Notes under the pieces: model-generated
What the model saw: only the letters and a program-made list of their open reading frames with translations
Told to the model about the DNA's origin: nothing
Database searches by the model: none
Source: Vallitalea maricola
Lineage (GTDB): Bacteria > Bacillota > Clostridia > Lachnospirales > Vallitaleaceae
Reading direction: 5' to 3'
Assembly (NCBI RefSeq): GCF_036985595.1
Contig: NZ_BTPU01000040.1
Coordinates: 1 to 35,105, forward strand
Length of the DNA: 35,105 bases
Position numbers and translations under genes: made by a program
Part shown: positions 33,061 to 35,105 of the stretch, in pieces
Position numbering within the stretch: position 1 is the first letter of the stretch
Layout: every line of letters begins with the position of its first letter

Positions 33061-35097
33061 CTACTCACCCTTTAACAATGATTTAAACTCACTGAGACCT
33101 TTCATATCGTCTTCATCTCCAACAAGTTCATCAATAAGAGAGGCTAATATATTTTCCGTTTCACTTATTTCCTTCGCTATATCTGAATACGTTGTGGCAT
33201 ATTTTTCCGAAAGTTTTTTAACCTTATCTGATAGTTTATTAATAACTATCTCTGGCAAATTATTTAAAGATGTTACAAGTGGTCTAATCCATTTTAGTTC
33301 AAGTAGTTCATAAACTTGGTTATCTGTTAGTTTTTCTATTGTATCTTTTGTTAATAGATGTAATTCAGCTGATTCTTTCTTTATTTCCGCCTTCAATCTT
33401 TTTTCTTCAAAAATTAACTTTTCAACTTTTAGTATTTTATCTTCATATGAATCCTGTTCAACTGTATTTCCTTTTTTAATATTAGTTTTAATCTCCTTGA
33501 CTTCTTTAGCAATAGCTTTTGTTACAAATCCATTTTTTGCTTCATTGACTGTCTCTAGTTCCTTTTCTTCTTCAGATAGCGAATCAAGAATTCCTTCAAA
33601 TTCTGTTGATATCTCTAAGAGCCTACTTTCTTTCTTTCTTAACTTATCCAGCTCATCTTTCAAATAAGTTTCTTGAACAAGTTCAAAAGGCATAATATGA
33701 CCAATCCATCCCTCCTGTACTTCTTGTTCCTTTCCTTTTTTCTTTTTAATAACCATGTTTGGATTGACTTTTCTTGTGACAGAAAATCCTTCTGTTTGAA
33801 TGATTTCTAAATCCACAGCTAATGTAATCCACTCATTATCAAGTAATTGATATGCTTCATATTTATCTATCAACGGTATGCTTTCTAAACGTTTAAATAT
33901 ATCCTCGCTTAGTATTGTTTCTTCTTTAGCAATATTCACTGATTCCATATTTATTAACAATTCATTCTCAAGATAAGTATTAAAATCCTCAAAGGAAATC
34001 TTAAAATCCTCCATGAATTTTTTAACACTGGGATGCTCTTTGATTGTCTCTTTAGCATCCTCTACTTTTAGCTCTGCATTCCCTGTTAAACTTGAAGAAA
34101 ATAGAGCTTCCTTTAACTCTAAAAACGCTTCCCAATACATTTCAAGTTCATCAATTTCTTTTTCTGGAATACCCCCAAACATTGACGCATATATATCCCA
34201 GCTTTCAGCAGGCTCAGAAGAATCGACATATCTTGGTATATTAAGATTATACTCATTTTCACGTATTTCTGTCCTCTTGACCTTTTTTGAATATTTTGAA
34301 ATAGTTTTTCTGCTAACAACAGTATCAACTATTCTTTTTATATCAGAAGCCCTAAGTTTATTGTTCTTTCCAACCTTAACAAATCCCTTTGATGCATCTA
34401 CAAATAATACATCTGTGTTCTCTCTCTTTTGTTTTAATACCATTATGATTGTTGGTATACCTGTCCCAAAAAATATATTAGGTGGAAGTCCTATAATTGC
34501 ATCAATATGATTCCATTCTACTAACTTTTCACGGATACTACCTTCTTCCCCGCCACGAAAAAGAACACCATGAGGTAGAACAATAGTCATAATGCCGTCT
34601 GGTTTAATATGAAACAAATCATGTAAGAGAAAAGCATAATCTGCCTTTGAATTAGGTGCAAGACCAAATCTTGCATATCGAGAATCTGTTTCTTTATTAC
34701 TTGAGTCCCATTTTTGCGAGTACGGTGGATTGGAAACAACCGCATCAACGTAAAGTGGATTATATGAGTTGATTGGATCATTCTCATCAAAAAATGGCCA
34801 ATCATTTTCTAATGTGTCACCATTACGTGTTACTATATTATTCGGTGAAATCCCACGCATAACCAAATTCATTCGTGTAAGGTTATAAGTATTTTGTTTC
34901 AATTCCTGAGCATAATATCTAATATTATTTTCGTTATCCATATGCTTAGCAACACTATGTCCAATATTTATAAGTAATGAACCCGATCCACTCGTTGGAT
35001 CATATATCTTTATTTGTTGTCTATCTTTTAGATGGTCTGCAACTATTTCCGACATCAAAAGCGACACTTCATGAGGTGTAAAATAGTATGGTAAAAA
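33061..35097 (-). CDS. hsdM: Type I DNA methyltransferase subunit, N-terminally incomplete or interrupted
   Basis: The visible frame encodes the methyltransferase from YYFTPHEVS onward. It has motif I DPTSGSGSLL (S-adenosylmethionine binding), motif IV NPPYSQKW (adenine N6 methylation) and a long charged, coiled-coil C-terminal part (about residues 330-660). Normal HsdM has ~150 residues before the TPxE motif. Here the same frame meets a TAA at 35098-35100, only a few codons upstream, and neither other frame shows the usual GEF/GEY residues. The first usable start is a GTG at 35067. Either the gene is truncated or interrupted at this point, or the rest lies past the edge after a disruption. 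If inactive, the R subunit would be unopposed, which argues for loss of function of the whole system or a rearrangement. Confidence 0.8.
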   Translation of the reverse strand, partial: FLPYYFTPHEVSLLMSEIVADHLKDRQQIKIYDPTSGSGSLLINIGHSVAKHMDNENNIRYYAQELKQNTYNLTRMNLVMRGISPNNIVTRNGDTLENDWPFFDENDPINSYNPLYVDAVVSNPPYSQKWDSSNKETDSRYARFGLAPNSKADYAFLLHDLFHIKPDGIMTIVLPHGVLFRGGEEGSIREKLVEWNHIDAIIGLPPNIFFGTGIPTIIMVLKQKRENTDVLFVDASKGFVKVGKNNKLRASDIKRIVDTVVSRKTISKYSKKVKRTEIRENEYNLNIPRYVDSSEPAESWDIYASMFGGIPEKEIDELEMYWEAFLELKEALFSSSLTGNAELKVEDAKETIKEHPSVKKFMEDFKISFEDFNTYLENELLINMESVNIAKEETILSEDIFKRLESIPLIDKYEAYQLLDNEWITLAVDLEIIQTEGFSVTRKVNPNMVIKKKKGKEQEVQEGWIGHIMPFELVQETYLKDELDKLRKKESRLLEISTEFEGILDSLSEEEKELETVNEAKNGFVTKAIAKEVKEIKTNIKKGNTVEQDSYEDKILKVEKLIFEEKRLKAEIKKESAELHLLTKDTIEKLTDNQVYELLELKWIRPLVTSLNNLPEIVINKLSDKVKKLSEKYATTYSDIAKEISETENILASLIDELVGDEDDMKGLSEFKSLLKGE

Positions 35098-35105
35098 TTA
35101 TATTT

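Noticed and set aside
34013..34510. 165-aa plus-strand ORF
   Set aside because: It is antisense to conserved hsdM coding sequence.

Overview
The window is very AT-rich, with strong AGGAGG-type Shine-Dalgarno sequences and frequent TTG/GTG starts. It carries typical Gram-positive surface proteins (LXG/WXG-like secreted proteins, lipoproteins, a leucine-rich-repeat protein) and clostridial-type sugar genes. This suggests a low-GC anaerobic Firmicute of the Clostridia (Lachnospirales/Vallitalea-like). That placement is inference. No rRNA, tRNA, CRISPR array or complete insertion sequence was seen.

Layout. (1) 1-5600 is accessory DNA: the 5' part of an LXG-like secreted protein gene running off the left edge, a leucine-rich-repeat surface protein, two GNAT acetyltransferases, several small unknown proteins (including a 54-aa one) and a secreted bulb-type lectin. 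(2) 5800-8836 is a metal-regulated operon: a ZnuA-type lipoprotein lacking its first metal-binding histidine, a YraQ/DUF318-type permease with a His-rich loop, and its TIGR03943/DUF1980-type partner. It is read from a consensus promoter buried in a perfect 51-bp palindrome. (3) 8891-11408 is a minus-strand cluster with a second LXG-like protein, a lipoprotein, a decayed second copy of that lipoprotein and a small membrane protein. The two LXG-like genes are paralogues in their first ~95 residues and share a ~39-bp element directly upstream of their -35 boxes. (4) 11611-14841 holds an erythromycin-esterase-family lipoprotein and a divergent MATE efflux pump whose leader has a terminator/antiterminator. 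(5) 14969-17237 has a large membrane protein of unknown role and an XRE-type regulator.

(6) 17450-28515 is a seven-gene minus-strand sugar operon: solute-binding lipoprotein, two ABC permeases, EbgA-like GH2 beta-galactosidase, EamA transporter, GH65 phosphorylase and EbgR-like LacI regulator. The model is that an oligosaccharide enters through the ABC transporter (ATPase supplied from elsewhere), is cut by the beta-galactosidase and/or phosphorolysed by the GH65 enzyme, and the LacI protein controls the operon. (7) 28596-35105 is a type I restriction-modification locus (hsdM-hsdS-hsdR on the minus strand) ending in a strong terminator. hsdM appears interrupted just upstream of its TPxE motif at the right edge.

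The best candidate for an undescribed system is the LXG-like/lipoprotein cluster with its duplicated, decaying lipoprotein and shared promoter element. Next come the palindrome-controlled metal operon and the MATE leader attenuator.
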